Notes under the pieces: generated by a model | Database searches by the model: none | What the model was told of the DNA's origin: nothing | Seen by the model: the letters and a program-made list of their open reading frames with translations, nothing else | Source of the DNA: Rhipidocladum racemiflorum | Taxonomy: Eukaryota > Streptophyta > Magnoliopsida > Poales > Poaceae | Direction: 5' to 3' | Length of the DNA: 64,000 nucleotides | NCBI GenBank assembly: GCA_036346355.1 | Contig: CM070578.1 | Span: 17,312,501 to 17,376,500, forward strand | In this document: one piece after another, positions 23,061 to 35,705 of the stretch | Numbering within the stretch: position 1 is the stretch's first letter | How the letters are laid out: the number at the start of each line of letters is the position of its first letter | Program-made: the position numbers and the translations under genes

Positions 23061-26007
23061 TGTGACGGACCGTTCTTTTCAGGGGTGCATTTAAATTCGT
23101 AACGGTTACCCAAGAAGATTAGCCGTTGGGAAACAAATCATACATTGCCAGCATAAGAACGAAACAGCTGTTTTAATACAAATAAGGCCTAACGGCTAGA
23201 GCTTTACAAAAGGAAGCGGCGAGCTCCAATACATTACATTACCAAAAGACCACACAGGCAAGGCCCGAGCACAGAAAAGAGACCATAAAATCAGACTACT
23301 TTGCCATCTACGATCTTCTGGAGTTTTCATGCGTCTTCCAATTCTAAAATAGGTTGAAAAGCAAGACTGAGTACACAACAGTACTCAACAAATCACACAG
23401 GAAAATCTGAATATTACATTCAGGGATATTCACAAAGGAAGTGGCAATAAGGTTATTATTATCGTGGATGCAATTTTATTTTCGAAGACATTTTACATTT
23501 GAAACACAAACCATAAATAATAGAAATAAGCAAATTTTGAGTTTTCTCAAATTCATCATTACGTCAAGTGGGAAATAACAGGTCTACTTGGGTTAGGTTA
23601 CGGGATTCACCCCAATTCAAACTCAGCTTCATTGACCGGAAGCACGGTGTATTCGAATACCATTTAAATATGACTCTGCAGAGTTGCTCAGCTTTACCTA
23701 CAAGATATCTACGACCGTTAATGCCACCGGATTACATGCAACTTATAAGCATGCGGCCGGGCCGAGACCATCAAAGCCTTTTGATTGAACATTCCCATGA
23801 TAACCCCTACCCGATAGGTTATTGGACCCACTGTTCTCGGGCTCCCACTGGCCAACTCAGGAGCTATGGGCCAGTACTATGTGGGTACCTACCGTTGTGA
23901 GGATCGGCGAATGACACCACATTCCCGTCCCACCAAACCCTTCAGCCATTACCCTGCTAGGAATGCTGATCCCCATTCTCCTCACTGAGAATGGTGCTAC
24001 CAAGCATGTAGGTATTCCCATGGGGTGAACAATGTACTGAGCTCTGTCTGAGGCGGTTCAACTAACCGACCCGACTTGTGGTTGAGCAGGATCTAAGTTA
24101 TTTACTTTGCCCAAGGTTGTGATTACTTAATTTATGCCTAAGACTTAGCCAATTCCAAACCAACAAATCCACACCACACACATTGGCCTCGTCATCGGCC
24201 GAGGATTGGGCACGTAGCCATCTAGTGGGTTGCCCGCCAAAGTCCACTTACCGTTCGAGCCTCCTGCTTGATGGTTTTATTTTATTGCACAAAGCCTTTA
24301 ATTGTTCGACTAATTAATTTAATTAATAGCATACGAGGTTTAAATAGCTAAGTCTAGAGTTTGCAAATGAAATATGTCACAACAAAACAAAGTGGGTCTT
24401 TATCAAGCTAGGTACTATCTATGTCATCATGACATTCTAAAATAAACATTTCTAGCATTTTGACATAATAACCTAATGCAATATGGAAATAATTAATACT
24501 ACAATATTGTCATGGGTTCAACATGTTCAAGGAGTGCGGCTTGCTTTGCGAGGCGAGGGGAAATCCTAGGTCGCCGTCGATGTAGTCGATCTCGGTGCCG
24601 GTCACGTCCGGCTCATGCTCCGGCTCCTCGTATTGCTCCGGGACAGGCTTCAAGGTCGGATCTAGCGCACACAAGCGAGCAATAAATAAACGAATAAAAC
24701 AACAAGAAAAGAAAAGAGAAAAACAAGAAAAGGGAAAACGAAAAAGCGAATTGAGAGAGAAAAGGGTCGGAGAGGGTTTCGAGGGTACTTTAGGCATTTT
24801 GAAATTTTGTGGACTTCGGATGGCAGAACGGGAAGTAGTTTTGGACTCAGAACGGCGAGACGATTCGGAAAATGCTCTTTTGGCTATTTTTGGAGTTTTG
24901 GGGGATTTTTGGACCTTTTCAGGTTTTTGGATTATTTAAAAAATCCAAAAAGAAAAGAAAATCCAAACGCAGAGACGGGCCACGCCAGGCACGGCCCATT
25001 GCGGCCGAACGGCCGTGAAGCGGCCAGCGCAAAGCGAGCTGGCCGGCCCGATTCTGTGGCCAGGTGCACTAACAAGCGGGGCCCAGCGGCAGTGGCGCGG
25101 GTGGTTGACGGGACGGGGCCAGCAGGGCGGAGTGGTGAGGCTGGAGCGTGGGGCCAGGCTGGCGATGAGGACAGGGCGCGGCTTAATCAGGCGCACGGCC
25201 CCGGCCGGCAGAGAGACGGAGCGAGGGTTAGGGATTGCGAGAGGGGCGAGGGAGGCGGCGGCGAGGCGAGGACGAGGCCGGGGCTGGGGAAGATGGGGCT
25301 TCGGCGGTGGGGAGAGGAAAGGTCGGGGGGAGATGAAGAGGCGAGGGCCAAGGGTTAGGGTTTAGGATTAGGGTTGGGGATTTGGGCGGGAGGCGAGGGG
25401 TTGGCTCGGGCGAGGTGAGGCTTGGCCGGCGCCAAAAGAGAAGAAGGGGGTGGCGAGGGAGACGAAGAGGCGCGGGCGGAGCTCACCAAGGAAGGAGGGG
25501 GGCGAGCTCGAGGGCACGAGTGAGCGCAAGGGTATTTATACCCATGCAGCGGCGTGGGCGGAGGCGATGGGCGCAGGCGGGGTGACGCGAGGCTGGCGAG
25601 GCGCTGAGGCGACGGCACGGCGGGTCGCGTGGGGCCGATGAGCGTGGCGTCCAAGGCGACAACCCGCGCAGAGAGGGAGCAGGCGAGTGCTGACGCGGGC
25701 GAGCAGGGCATGGCGCAGGGCGAGGTGGTTGGGGGCGGTCGACGAGGATGACACACGGAGGCGATGGAACGACGACAAGACGATGGAGACGACGCGGCGA
25801 CCGGTCCGAGCGGCGACGAACCGAGGCGCGCGAAGGACCAGAGGTCCAAGCGAAGGCAAGCAGGTGAGTTCTTCAACTACTCCCATCCAATCTCCCCCAA
25901 TTCCAAGAACGGGTTAAGAACGAAGAACATGATTAAAAACCGATTAAACTCGAATTAGGGTTGCAATTAGGGTTTTGATTTTTGCTTTGAAATTTTGGGG
26001 CGTTTCA
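23061..26007 (-). mobile_element. LTR of an older Tekay-like gypsy element
   Basis: The right boundary is clear. The sequence ends GGGGCGTTTCA and is followed after one base by CCTACCCCACTT, which read on the minus strand is a polypurine tract (AAGTGGGGTAGG) in front of an LTR starting TGAAACGCCCC. The left boundary is placed at TGTGACGGACC, which resembles the TGTGAGGACC start of the gypsy LTR at 28003; this is inference. The interior is GC-rich near 25000-25800, typical of long LTRs. Reading frames within it look spurious. Confidence 0.6.
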
Positions 26008-26165
26008 ACCTACCCCACTTAAAATAAATCTCGTCCCCGAGATTTACTCTGCCTGGGGAAAGAGGTTGGGAAAAAGCTGCTGCAATTCCGATTCCTTTTT
26101 CCAAGTGGTTTCCTCCAAGGTGTGATTCTTCCACAACACTCGGTAAATTCTGACATTCTTATTCT
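26008..26165 (-). mobile_element. Truncated 3' end of the gypsy internal region
   Basis: On the minus strand this holds the last stretch before the 3' LTR, including the AATCTCGGGGACGAGATTTA phrase that ends many Tekay-type pol genes. It is cut off at about 26165, where the TTTTCGCC-unit cluster begins, so gag, most of pol and the 5' LTR are missing. Confidence 0.6.
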
Positions 26166-26179
26166 TGACCCTACGGTGA

Positions 26180-26342
26180 ATACCCTATTTTCGCCAAACC
26201 GTGCGGTGAAAACACCCTAAATTCGCAGTTAATCTGCTACATAGGAATCAAGGGTATTTTCGCCACACGGTGTGGCGAACACCCTATTTTCGCCGTACGG
26301 TTTAGCGAAAATAGGTTGTCACCGCACCGTGTGGCGAAAATA
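26180..26342. repeat. Cluster of TTTTCGCC...GGCGAAAA palindromes
   Basis: Four or more units (for example TATTTTCGCCACACGGTGTG followed by GCGAA, and TTTTCGCCGTACGGTTTAGC followed by GAAAATA) are arranged in tandem with different central bases. The same building block fills the core of the MITE at 3999-4305. Confidence 0.8.
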
Positions 26343-26404
26343 CCTCAGTAAAAAACGCGGCCGAAGCCAGATCGATCCAGCGAGAGCGAGCGGCGCCGAA
26401 GTAA

Positions 26405-26625
26405 AAAAAGAGGGAGGGAGCGTCGCTGGCTGGAGGAAGAGAAGAGGGAAGGAGAGAGGGAGAGAGAGAGAGGAAGGAGAGGGAGAGAAAGGGAGGAGGA
26501 GAAGAAGAAAGAGGAGGATGAGAAAGGGGAGGAGAAAAAGAAGAAGAAGAAGAAGAAGAAGAAGAAGAAGAAGAAAAAGGAGGAGGAGGAAGAGGAGGAG
26601 AAGAGAAGAAGGAGGAGGAGTTAAC
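26405..26625 (+). repeat. Purine-rich (AGG/GAA)n tract
   Basis: An almost pure purine strand with a (GAA)n core at about 26536-26577 and AGG-rich flanks. Lys/Arg-rich or, on the other strand, Leu-rich reading frames are by-products. Confidence 0.95.
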
Positions 26626-26654
26626 ATCGTAACTTTTCTTAATTTCGCGTTCTT

Positions 26655-26765
26655 CAATTTATAGTAATTTAGAGTAGCGATTTAGTTGTGTAATTTAGAG
26701 TAACGATTCTAGTTCTTTAGTTTAGAGTAGCGATTCTAGTTCTTTTGTTTAGAGTAGAGTTTTCA
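26655..26765 (+). repeat. Tandem repeat of about 29 bp
   Basis: TTTAGAGTAGCGATT(C)TAGTT(CTTT) recurs three to four times directly before the copia element. Confidence 0.75.
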
Positions 26766-26776
26766 CTTTAGATATT

Positions 26777-26861
26777 TGAAAGTGCATCTAGGCCCCTCAA
26801 ATTGTTTTGGTGATTAATGATGACACAATTAAAGAGATCTAATGTTTTATCCAAGAATACT
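26777..26861 (+). mobile_element. Copia left LTR, first 85 bp
   Basis: It starts TGAAAGTGCATCTAGGCCCC and runs to AATACT, where the Tat gypsy element is inserted. It matches 63034-63118 of the right LTR base for base as far as I compared. The preceding 5 bp (ATATT, 26772-26776) should be the target duplication of the copia element; the partner lies beyond the window. Confidence 0.9.
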
Positions 26862-27024
26862 TGTCGGTGTTTCGTGCACCGGCAATACGAATTTATGGTC
26901 GGATGGGGTCGCGCGCTCCCTCTCCCCGAATGGTCGACTCAAGGAGTCAGAAGATGTATACTGGTTCGGGCCGAATGTCCCTACTCCAGTTCGTGCGGTG
27001 TGAATGTATTGATCTTTGGGAAAC
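26862..27024 (-). mobile_element. Tat gypsy 3' LTR, segment 1
   Basis: It starts TGTCGGTGTTTCGTGCACCG, matching the other LTR at 52184 with about eight short differences in 163 bp. It ends at the hAT target site TGGGAAAC. Confidence 0.9.
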
Positions 27025-27737
27025 TAGGGGTGAAAATGGTACGGGTTAATCCCGACCGATCCGGTACCGAATCCGTTAAAAACCGTATCCGGGAAAAAAA
27101 ATTCGTATCCGGCCGGATCTGAGATCTGATACGGATACTTGCTACCGGATCTGATAACGGATCTGATAGACGGGATATCCGACCGAATAGCTGCGGTATA
27201 TGGTAACCGGATATTATCCGACCGGATATCCGAATCAACAAAACAAGGGTACTCCGTACTCAAGTCAAGACTCAAGAGTCAAGGGCTTCCCATTCGATTC
27301 CCGCAAGCCTCAGTCTTTGCCTCCCCATTCGATTCCCCAACCCAAAAACTAACCCTAGTGCTTGAGCCTCCGCCGCCGCCGCCGCTGCATGAATGCAGTG
27401 TGTTGGCCTGTTGGGCGAGCGGGACTTAGTTGTTCAAGTTATGTATGAATTTGATACCTTGTTATACTTGTGTTGTGTGAGTTGTCAAATTTATGTAATA
27501 TATATGAATTAATTGCTTGTCAAATGTTTCAACAAGTATGTATCCGTTTGTATTATCCGTTTCCGAACCGAATCCGGTATGTATCCGCTCCGACATTACC
27601 ATATCCGAAACTCCGAAATATCCATATTCGTATCCGTATTCGATCTTACCGTATCCGATTCCAAATCCGGAAAAAAAATATGGGTTAGGATACGGGAACA
27701 GCAATATCCGACCGTATCCGATCCGTTTTCACCCCTA
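27025..27737. mobile_element. Non-autonomous hAT element (713 bp)
   Basis: It has terminal inverted repeats TAGGGGTGAAAA (left TAGGGGTGAAAATGG; right end read inward TAGGGGTGAAAACGGAT). It is flanked by perfect 8-bp target duplications TGGGAAAC (27017-27024 and 27738-27745), the hAT hallmark. Both flanking thirds (27043-27245 and 27535-27735) are packed with TATCCG/CGGATA motifs, as expected of hAT subterminal transposase-binding repeats. The centre has no transposase sequence. Confidence 0.92.
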
Positions 27738-27745
27738 TGGGAAAC

Positions 27746-28002
27746 GGACAAGGGGTGTACAGGCGAGGCGGACGGTCGGCTGTCCGAACCCCTTGAGGTT
27801 TTCGCTAGGGAGTTGAGGCTACCTAGGAGACTGTTTTCTCTTTTCTCCGCCCCCCTCCCTCTCGGGCCCTGCCTCTCCTTATATAGGCGGAGGAGGCAGG
27901 TTACACGGGAGTTGGGAAGACTACGAGGAGAGGGGTCTGCACGTCTTGAGGTTTGGCTTCTGTCTTGTCCGACCAACCCCTGCCAGTCCCGAGGTAGGGT
28001 TG
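27746..28002 (-). mobile_element. Tat gypsy 3' LTR, segment 2
   Basis: Continues the LTR after the hAT insertion; the last 108 bp are identical to the corresponding part of the other LTR. It contains the minus-strand TATATAAGG promoter box and ends at the target site GGTTG of the Tekay insertion. Confidence 0.9.
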
Positions 28003-31000
28003 TGTGAGGACCCCCTCTTCCTATACCGTACTGTACGCCGTCTACTGTAGCGTATAGCACCGTATAGCAACAGGAAGCCTCGACACCGAAGATCTGAACC
28101 TAAAAATTCGATCGACGGGATCGAACCCTTAACCGGACCGGTGCAGACGCGCATCGATCTGGATCCTGGATCGGTAGCCCGATATCGCGTACCAACAACA
28201 CGAGTACCAAGGCACGGAAGGATAAACTACGATAATTTACATAACTGGGTGTAAACCTTGAACAAGAGTATTACAGAAACCAAAAGAAGTAAAGCGACAG
28301 CGGAAACAAAAGAAAGACAACCAGCGGTGGCCCGACCACCCCACAAAGCTCTTGGTGGAGGGAGGGACTACGGCCGCAACACTCGCGAGAAAAGGGGCTC
28401 GCCATCATCCGACATCATCATTACCTTCCTCTGTGGAAAAAGGGTTAGCAGCAACGGTGAGTACACGTATGTACTCGCAAGACTTTAGTGTATGGAAATA
28501 TAAATAAATGCAGGCTGATTCATCGGGATAAAGCTTCTACATCAAGTTAATTGCGAAAATTTGGATTTAAAATAGTTCATCGAAAAGTAATACATAATTT
28601 GAAAGACAATAGCTTGAATAAAACATATTTACGATGTATGTAACAATCGAGCTCCACAAATGCCACCATCCATGGTCGCGAATCGATACGAATCGACATC
28701 CATACATACTCATAATCCCATCGAGAATCATATACACATATCCACAATTCCATCAAGTACCATTCCACCACATACTTTATACCGACTCCGAAATAGATTT
28801 TCATTTTCAAAACCAAACCAAATCTCTATACTTGATATGATTAGAGAAGATTGCTCATAACCGTGAGCACGGCTAATCGATTAGAATTATTTGATACTCT
28901 GCGAGTTTGCGCACTTTACCCAAACACAACTCGGACTTGCATCCTCGTCATCCAGGGTACACGCGCGATACGAGGTATCCGATATACAAGAATGATCTAT
29001 TCTTTCCCATCGTTGAGGTTATAGCCACACCCCAAAGACCGGTGACGACAAATCCACTACTATGGCGATAAGAGGCCAACCACCACTCAGGCGGCCACGG
29101 AATACTCATCGTGACGACGGCGAATTGTTGGCCGCGGCATTACCCCATAGCAAGGCGTACACCGTTGTATCAACAAACATGAACTGGAGCGATTCCCTGC
29201 TGCAAAAGTACAAGCGCACACACGAAGGCGCATACGGCGGTCGTGAGGACACACACACCGCGCTTGATCGCTCAACACAGGGAAAAGGTCCACTCTTCTA
29301 CTACCAACAGGCATGGCTATCCCTCACACTTCAAGTACTAGAATAGGCTGCCCCATCCCAGATTGCGCGGTTGCACGCAGTGTTCAATTCAAAAACCGTC
29401 ACAAGTTCGGTCCTTATATTTTTGCCTAGTGACTCAAGCGGGGAACTCCACTTAACTCGCCAACCAATCACCACCATGTTTAACTAGCACATATTATACC
29501 TCCCGCCAAGTCTAATTACCAACTAGACACTTCACATTTTTACCAATATACCTTTACGATTCACATTTCCAAAACTTTTCCAAAACCAATTACATTTATC
29601 ATAATTTTGAGCATTTGGTAAGGACTGACTTTGCTCACCTCTATTGCAGTGTCTAAGCGTATGCAATTACTAAATCGTTTATACCCAAGTGACATTTTAT
29701 TAAATTGTCTAACCCTACTAAGGTTATCAATGATCTCGTGGAATTAAATTGAGGGAAACCACCAAATCAGGGTATATCTACCATTCCCACAAACTAGCAA
29801 TTTCTTGAATATAAACAATGCATATGGTTTGAGAAATCAAAGTAGACATCGTGAAATATAGGTTTCAAGATGGTCAAAGGAGGTGCTTGCCTTGTTGTTG
29901 CACTTCGGTGATGTCCGGATGATGCTCGGGTTGTTCGAGGCGAAGCCCGACTCGCTAGCCTCTAATCGGTCAAAGCAACAAAAGCAGCGAGAAAGAAATA
30001 CAACTTAGCAAAAGAAAGTTTTAAATGCACCATGAAGTGCATGCAATACACAAGAATGAAGTACAACCAAGAAACCCTCAAGAAACAACGCACTCGGACA
30101 ACACAACACGGCCGGACGAAACGGCCTAACCCGGACGATCCGGGTTTTGCATCCAGACAGTCCGGATAGGCCGGACACTCGGACCGTTTCGTCCGGATAC
30201 TCCGGACAATCCGGACACTCCGGACCATATGCCCGGATACTCCGGTCCTAGGGCATTTGGTCCAACTCGACGAGGAGACGGAGACCTTACCACTCCCTAC
30301 AACTTCACCGCGACCCGATCTACGACTTTCGTACACCTAGCGAACCGGAAGGAGTTCCGAACTAGCCGATTCTACGAGAAAACGTCGCTAACCCGCCAAA
30401 CCTCTAACTCACACCAACAACTTCTTAAATCGACATTACTACTACCCGATCTACCACTCTAGCATACCACATTCACTAATCCAAATCCCATTTTCAACCC
30501 TAGAACCACTACACCCAAAACCCTAGAATCCAAGTTCAACCCTAGCCTCCCAAATCCAAACCTAAGTCCTAATCCCACCATGAACGACTCTAGAACCCAA
30601 GAATCCCGCGAATCAAACCCTAAGAGAAAAGCTTACCTCCAAGGAAGATGGAGGAGGAGCAACGCCGGGTGGAGGATGGGGAATGACGGCTTGGGGAGGA
30701 GCACACCGAGATGGAGGAGTCAGGGAGGGTCACGGCCGGTGGCTCATTTGGAGAGGAGCTCGGGGTGGTGGAGAGAACACCAAGGAAGTGGGGAAACCAA
30801 AGTAGAAGAAGAAAGAATGGAAGGAGCCACGAAATGGGACTTTTATACAAAACCCCACGCCAATACGGACTCTCGGACTCAACCCGAGACTCGGGTTGGG
30901 GTCTTCAGTAACACTAACCGGACACTCCGGACATTGGTCCGACACTCGGGTTGGACCGCTCGGCCAGCCCAATCCGGACACTCGGACTTTGTCCGGACAT

Positions 31001-31299
31001 TCGGTTGGATCCGGATACTCGGACATCCCGTAACTTTTGAACTTGGGCCTTGACGGCTAACGCTTCGGGGTTGATTACTAATTGTCCCAAAGTATTTTGG
31101 AAGTTAATAGGTCACAGGCACTTGCCCAACCTAATTCGAATTTACTTATGAGCGAAATTACTTAAGTTGAGGGGTTCTTTACGATCCCAAGCAAGTATGT
31201 TCACTCAAGATACGGAAATACACAAGCACGTGTATTATTGAACAGCGTTTGAGTACAAATGTACAGTGGCTTGAGTATAGAAATACTCGAGATATTACA
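28003..31299 (-). repeat. Tekay element 3' LTR
   Basis: TG...CA, 3297 bp. Two arrays of CCGGA-type 13-bp motifs lie at about 30112-30250 and 30907-31025. The purine-rich tract before it on the minus strand (AAGGGGGTAGAT, complement of 31300-31311) is the second-strand primer. Confidence 0.92.
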
Positions 31300-31301
31300 A
31301 T

Positions 31302-34300
31302 CTACCCCCTTACAAAAATCTCGTCCTCGAGATTGCTAATTCTCTCGAAGAAATTCGGGGTATTCTCGCTGAATATGGTCTTCACGCTCCCACGTGGCTT
31401 CATCTTCTCAATGGTTGCTCCATCGACCTTGAGCATCTTGATAACCTCGATCGCGAGTGTGACGCCAAATTGCCTCGAGAATACGGATCGATACTCTCGA
31501 TACGAAAAGATCAGCTGCAAATCAAGATGGTCCAATTGGGTAACTTCCGATGGAACCCGAAGACTCTTCTTCAATTGGGACACGTGGAACACATCGTGAA
31601 TGTCCGAAAGATGTGGCGGTAGCTCAAGCCGATAAGCCACAACACCAACCTTCTCAAAAATCCGAACGGACCGATGTATCGCGGGGCTAGCTTCCGCGGA
31701 CTTGAAATCATGCGAGTACCGCGGAGTGGTGAGACCTTGAGATAAACAAAGTCACCCACCTCAAAACTCAACTCGCGGCGTCGACGATCAAGATAGCTCT
31801 TTCGACGAGACTGAGCTTCTCTCACCGGTCTCGAATCAAGCTAACTTGCCTTTCAGCCTCTTCAATCATGGCTGGCCCGAAGAATTGCCTCTCACCAACC
31901 TCGGACCAAAACAGTGGTGTTCTGCACTTCTTGCCATAAAGAGCCTCGAAAGGCGACATCTGAAGACTGACTTGATGACTGTTGTTGTAGGAGAACTCAG
32001 CAAATGGCAAGCATTTCTCCCACGACTTGTCAGTAGCACGACACACAAGCCCTTAGCATGTCTTCAAGGATTTGGTTTGCCCTTTCCGTCTGGTCCGTCA
32101 GTTTGGGGATGGTAAGGTATCTTGAAGGATAGCTTAGTGCCAAGAATGGACTGCAAACTCTCCCAAAATCTGGAGGTGAATCTGCGAACCACGGTCGGAG
32201 ATTATGACTTTTGGAACTCCATGGAGCCGAACAATATTACGCAAATAGAGTTCCGCTTAGCTTGGCTCGAGAATAGGTGGTATGAACTGGAATGAAATGA
32301 GCTACCTTGGTCGACGGTCAATGATCACCCAAATAGAGTCGTGGACCGGTGGAGGACCTTGGTAGACCGGTAATGAAATCCATCCCAATCTCTTCCCACT
32401 TCCACTCGAGGATCTGCAATGGCTGAAGTAATCCGGTGGCCTTTGATGTTCGGCCTTGACACGGGCACACATCACAATGTCGCCACATGAGCCGCGATCT
32501 CCTTCTTCATACCTGGCCACCGTACTGCTCGCGAAGGTCTGGTACATCTTGGTGCCGCCAGGATGGGACAGAGAGAGGAGTATCATGAGCTTCGACAGAT
32601 CAACCCCTTGATCTCAACATTATCGTGACATACACCTGCCGCCCATGCAAGATCAGCCCATTGGACTTCACGAGAAAAACACGGAGATGCGCCATTTTCA
32701 ATCAAGCGGCGTCTAATCTCAATCACAAGATCATCTTGTAGTTGAGCTGCTGAATCTGAGACTCTAGAGTGGGTTGTACGGCTAAAGCAGAACGTAACCA
32801 TACTCAACCACTTCTAGATTGAGCTTCAAACTCTTCAACCAGTGAGGCGGCCAATGACACCCAAGGCATTCACTGTGTGCGGCTTGCGGCGAGGGCATCT
32901 GCAACCACATTTGCCTTGCCAGGATGGTAATGAATACCCGGATCATAGTCTTTGATCAGCTCTAGCCATCGACGCTGTCTCAAATTTAGATCTGGCTGCG
33001 AAAAGAAGTACTTTAAGCTTTTGTGGTCGGTGTAGATCTCACATCTGCTTCCCTCTGAGATAATGTCGCCACAACTTGAGAGCATGAACAACAACCGCAA
33101 GCTCCAAATCATGCGTCGGGTAATTGGCTTCATGAGGCTTTAGCTGTCGAGAAGCATAAGCAACCACTTTGCCCTCCTCGCATCAACACACAACCAAGTC
33201 CAAGACGGGATGCATCACAATAGACATCGAAGTTCTTGTGAATGTCGAAGGACCAACATCAGTGCGATGGTGAGTCTATTCTTCACTCTGGAACTGGACT
33301 CACAACCAGGTGACCACTCATATTTCTTCTCCTTCTTGAGTAGCGCCGACAATGGTTTAGAAATTTTGGAGAAATTCTCGATAAACCGGCGATAGTATCC
33401 GGCAAGACCGAGAAAACTCCGAATCTCGAGGGACATTGCGGGTCGCTCCCAATTGAGTACGTCTTGTACCTTGCGTGGATCAACTGCTACCCCACCTTCG
33501 ACAGACATGCCCCGTAAACTCCACTTGCTTGAGCGAACTCGCACTTCTTGAACTTGGCATACAACCGATGCTCGCGAAGCTTGCTAAGCACCATATGCAA
33601 GTGAAGTGCGTGCTCATCATCATCCTTAGAGTATATGAGGATGTCATCAATGAACACCACCACAAATCTATCAAGGAACTCCATGAAGACTTTGTTCATC
33701 GATTCATGAAGGTGGTCGTGCATTGGTGAGGCCAAACGAAACAACTGTGTACTCGCATGCAGGCCGTAGCGAGTGGTGAATGCGGTCTTCACGATATCCT
33801 CCTGACGGATCTTGAGCTGAAAATAGCCGGATCTCAAGTCTATTTTGGAGAAAACTCGAGCTCCGCCTAATTGGTCAAACAAATCATCGATCCGAGGAGA
33901 GGATACTTGTTCTTGTGCATGACCTCATTCAACGACCATTAATCAACGCACATGCGAAGAGTGCCGTCTTTCTTCTTCACAAACAGAATCGGGCTGCCCA
34001 GGAGAAGAAGCTGGGACGAATGAACCCCTTCTCTAATCGCTCCTTGAGCTGAATCTTCAACTCGATCACCATCGCGAGGCATCCTGTCTGGACGCTTAGA
34101 AATTGGAGAAGTGCCAGGTAAGAGATCGATGATGAACTCCAAATCACGATCGGTGGCAAACCTGGCAGCTCATCGTGAACACATCGGGTACTCACATATC
34201 ACCGGACTGACCGTCCCCGTAACGGAAAGAGCACCGAGCAAAGGCTGCCGCCTTCTTTGGAACTAAGAAAAGGTGACAAAGAATGCCATCGTGGTTGACT

Positions 34301-34527
34301 AATGAAATGGATCTCCTGGCACAATCAATATGCCCTTGATGCTTGGACAGACAGTCCATACCCAGAATCACATCAAGACCTGACGTCTCAATGTTGATAA
34401 GATCAACCCGAAATTCTACACCATATATCTCAATACTAACACCTCGACTCACAAGCTCGGCGGTCAAAATGGATCCAGCGAGCGGATCAACAAGTACTTC
34501 TCGAGGTACAAAGAATGCAGACCTCAT
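31302..34527 (-). pseudogene. Tekay element pol, multiply frameshifted
   Basis: From N to C on the minus strand: protease remnant (about 34527-34200, with VILGMDCLSKHQGHIDC); reverse transcriptase (about 34140-33480, with LFVKKKDGTLRMCVD, FSKIDLRSGYFQLKI and VVVFIDDILIYSK, the FIDD catalytic box); RNase H (about 33540-32870, with IYTDHKSLKYFF); integrase (about 32590-31570, with a zinc-finger region near HPGGTKMYQ, HDSIWVI and NNSHQVSLQMSPFEALYGK); then a C-terminal part with chromodomain-like sequence in a shifted frame near 31440-31380. Frame changes occur in every domain, so no functional polyprotein can be made. It ends just before the 3' LTR. Confidence 0.9.
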
Positions 34528-34573
34528 CTTTGAACAACAAAGCGTGAAGAAATAAAGGAATGCGACGCTCGAG

Positions 34574-35705
34574 TCAAATAATACTAAGGCGGAGTACGGA
34601 ATGAGCAGATAACGTACTCCAACACCACATCTGAGCTGCTGCTGCCTCCTCTGAGGTTGCTACATTCAGCGGCCATGGCCCGAGCTGAAGCTGCACGGAA
34701 CCGGGCGCCCTGATCGCCCACTCCCACGCCCACCGATCGACCACTGGGACGGGCCGGTGCACCTGAAGCCGTCTGCCGCCGCCGCTCGCGGACAGCATCG
34801 GGCGGCGGCCCTTCCGCCGCAGGAGAAGCAAGTGATATGGCCAAATGGATTCTCGGGACCCCAACCGCTATCGCGGCTAGGTGATCGCACCGAACTCTGG
34901 GCGGGCGAGGAGGTAAGCCACGAGACCTCTGAATCAAGCGGCGCTGAAGGCCGGAAGCCGACCGAGTGAAGGTGCGAGTCTGGAAGGTCCGCCGCCGATC
35001 GGGCCGAGCTGCCCACTTGCGCTTGCGGCTCTCCATAAGCGCCTTGGCGCCATCCTCAATGCTAATGGCCTTGCCCACCAAGACCTGCAGGCTAGGAATG
35101 TCATGACCGGCGAAGCCGAAACGGATCTCCTCGGTGAGGTGCTCCTTGAACAATGTCACTCTCCTAGCCTCGGTGGTCACCTCATCAAGAACATAGCGTG
35201 ACAAATGGTTGAAGCGGTGGAGGTAGTCCATCACCGCCATAGACCCTGGCGAAGGTCGTAGAACTCCCGCTTCTTGATCTCGATCAAGCCCGCCGAACAT
35301 GGAAGGAGCGAAGGCGCCTTGAACTCTGCCCATGTGGTGACTGACCGCAGGCGAACAGCCTCAAGCCGCTCCACCACGGCTGCCGGTCCCTGGAGGTAGT
35401 AGGCGGTGTCTTGAACCTTCTCCGCATCGCTGCAACCGACTAACTCCAACTTCCTCCATGTCGCTAAGCCAATCCTCCGCCTCCATCGGATCTGTAGTCG
35501 AAGAAAAGCTCGGCGGTCGAGTTATTTGGAACTCCGACAACCGAGAGGCTGCTATTCTTCTTGCTATTCTGCCCTCGACAGCTGGACCATCACTCCATGA
35601 GCCGAGTCTGCCGCAACATGAGTGCAGCCATGTCGGGAGCAGGAGGAGGTGGAGGGAGCTCCTCACTGGGCATGTAGCCGAGATCGAGCCCCACCGACCC
35701 ACCAA
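34574..35705 (-). pseudogene. Tekay element gag, frameshifted
   Basis: Retrotransposon gag homology is seen in pieces: AYYLQGPAAVVERLE and TTWAEFK (about 35410-35330), then MDYLHRFNHLSRYV and RVTLFKEHLTEEIRFG (about 35230-35100). The zinc-knuckle region (near TCFSCG, about 34840) is in another frame. Several frame changes are needed to read through, so it is inactive as given. Confidence 0.8.

Noticed and set aside
24595..25958. Several GC-rich ORFs on both strands
   Set aside because: They lie inside the LTR of the older Tekay-like element and show no recognisable domain.
26272..26664. Arg/Lys-rich or Leu-rich proteins
   Set aside because: Direct translations of the (AGG/GAA)n tract.
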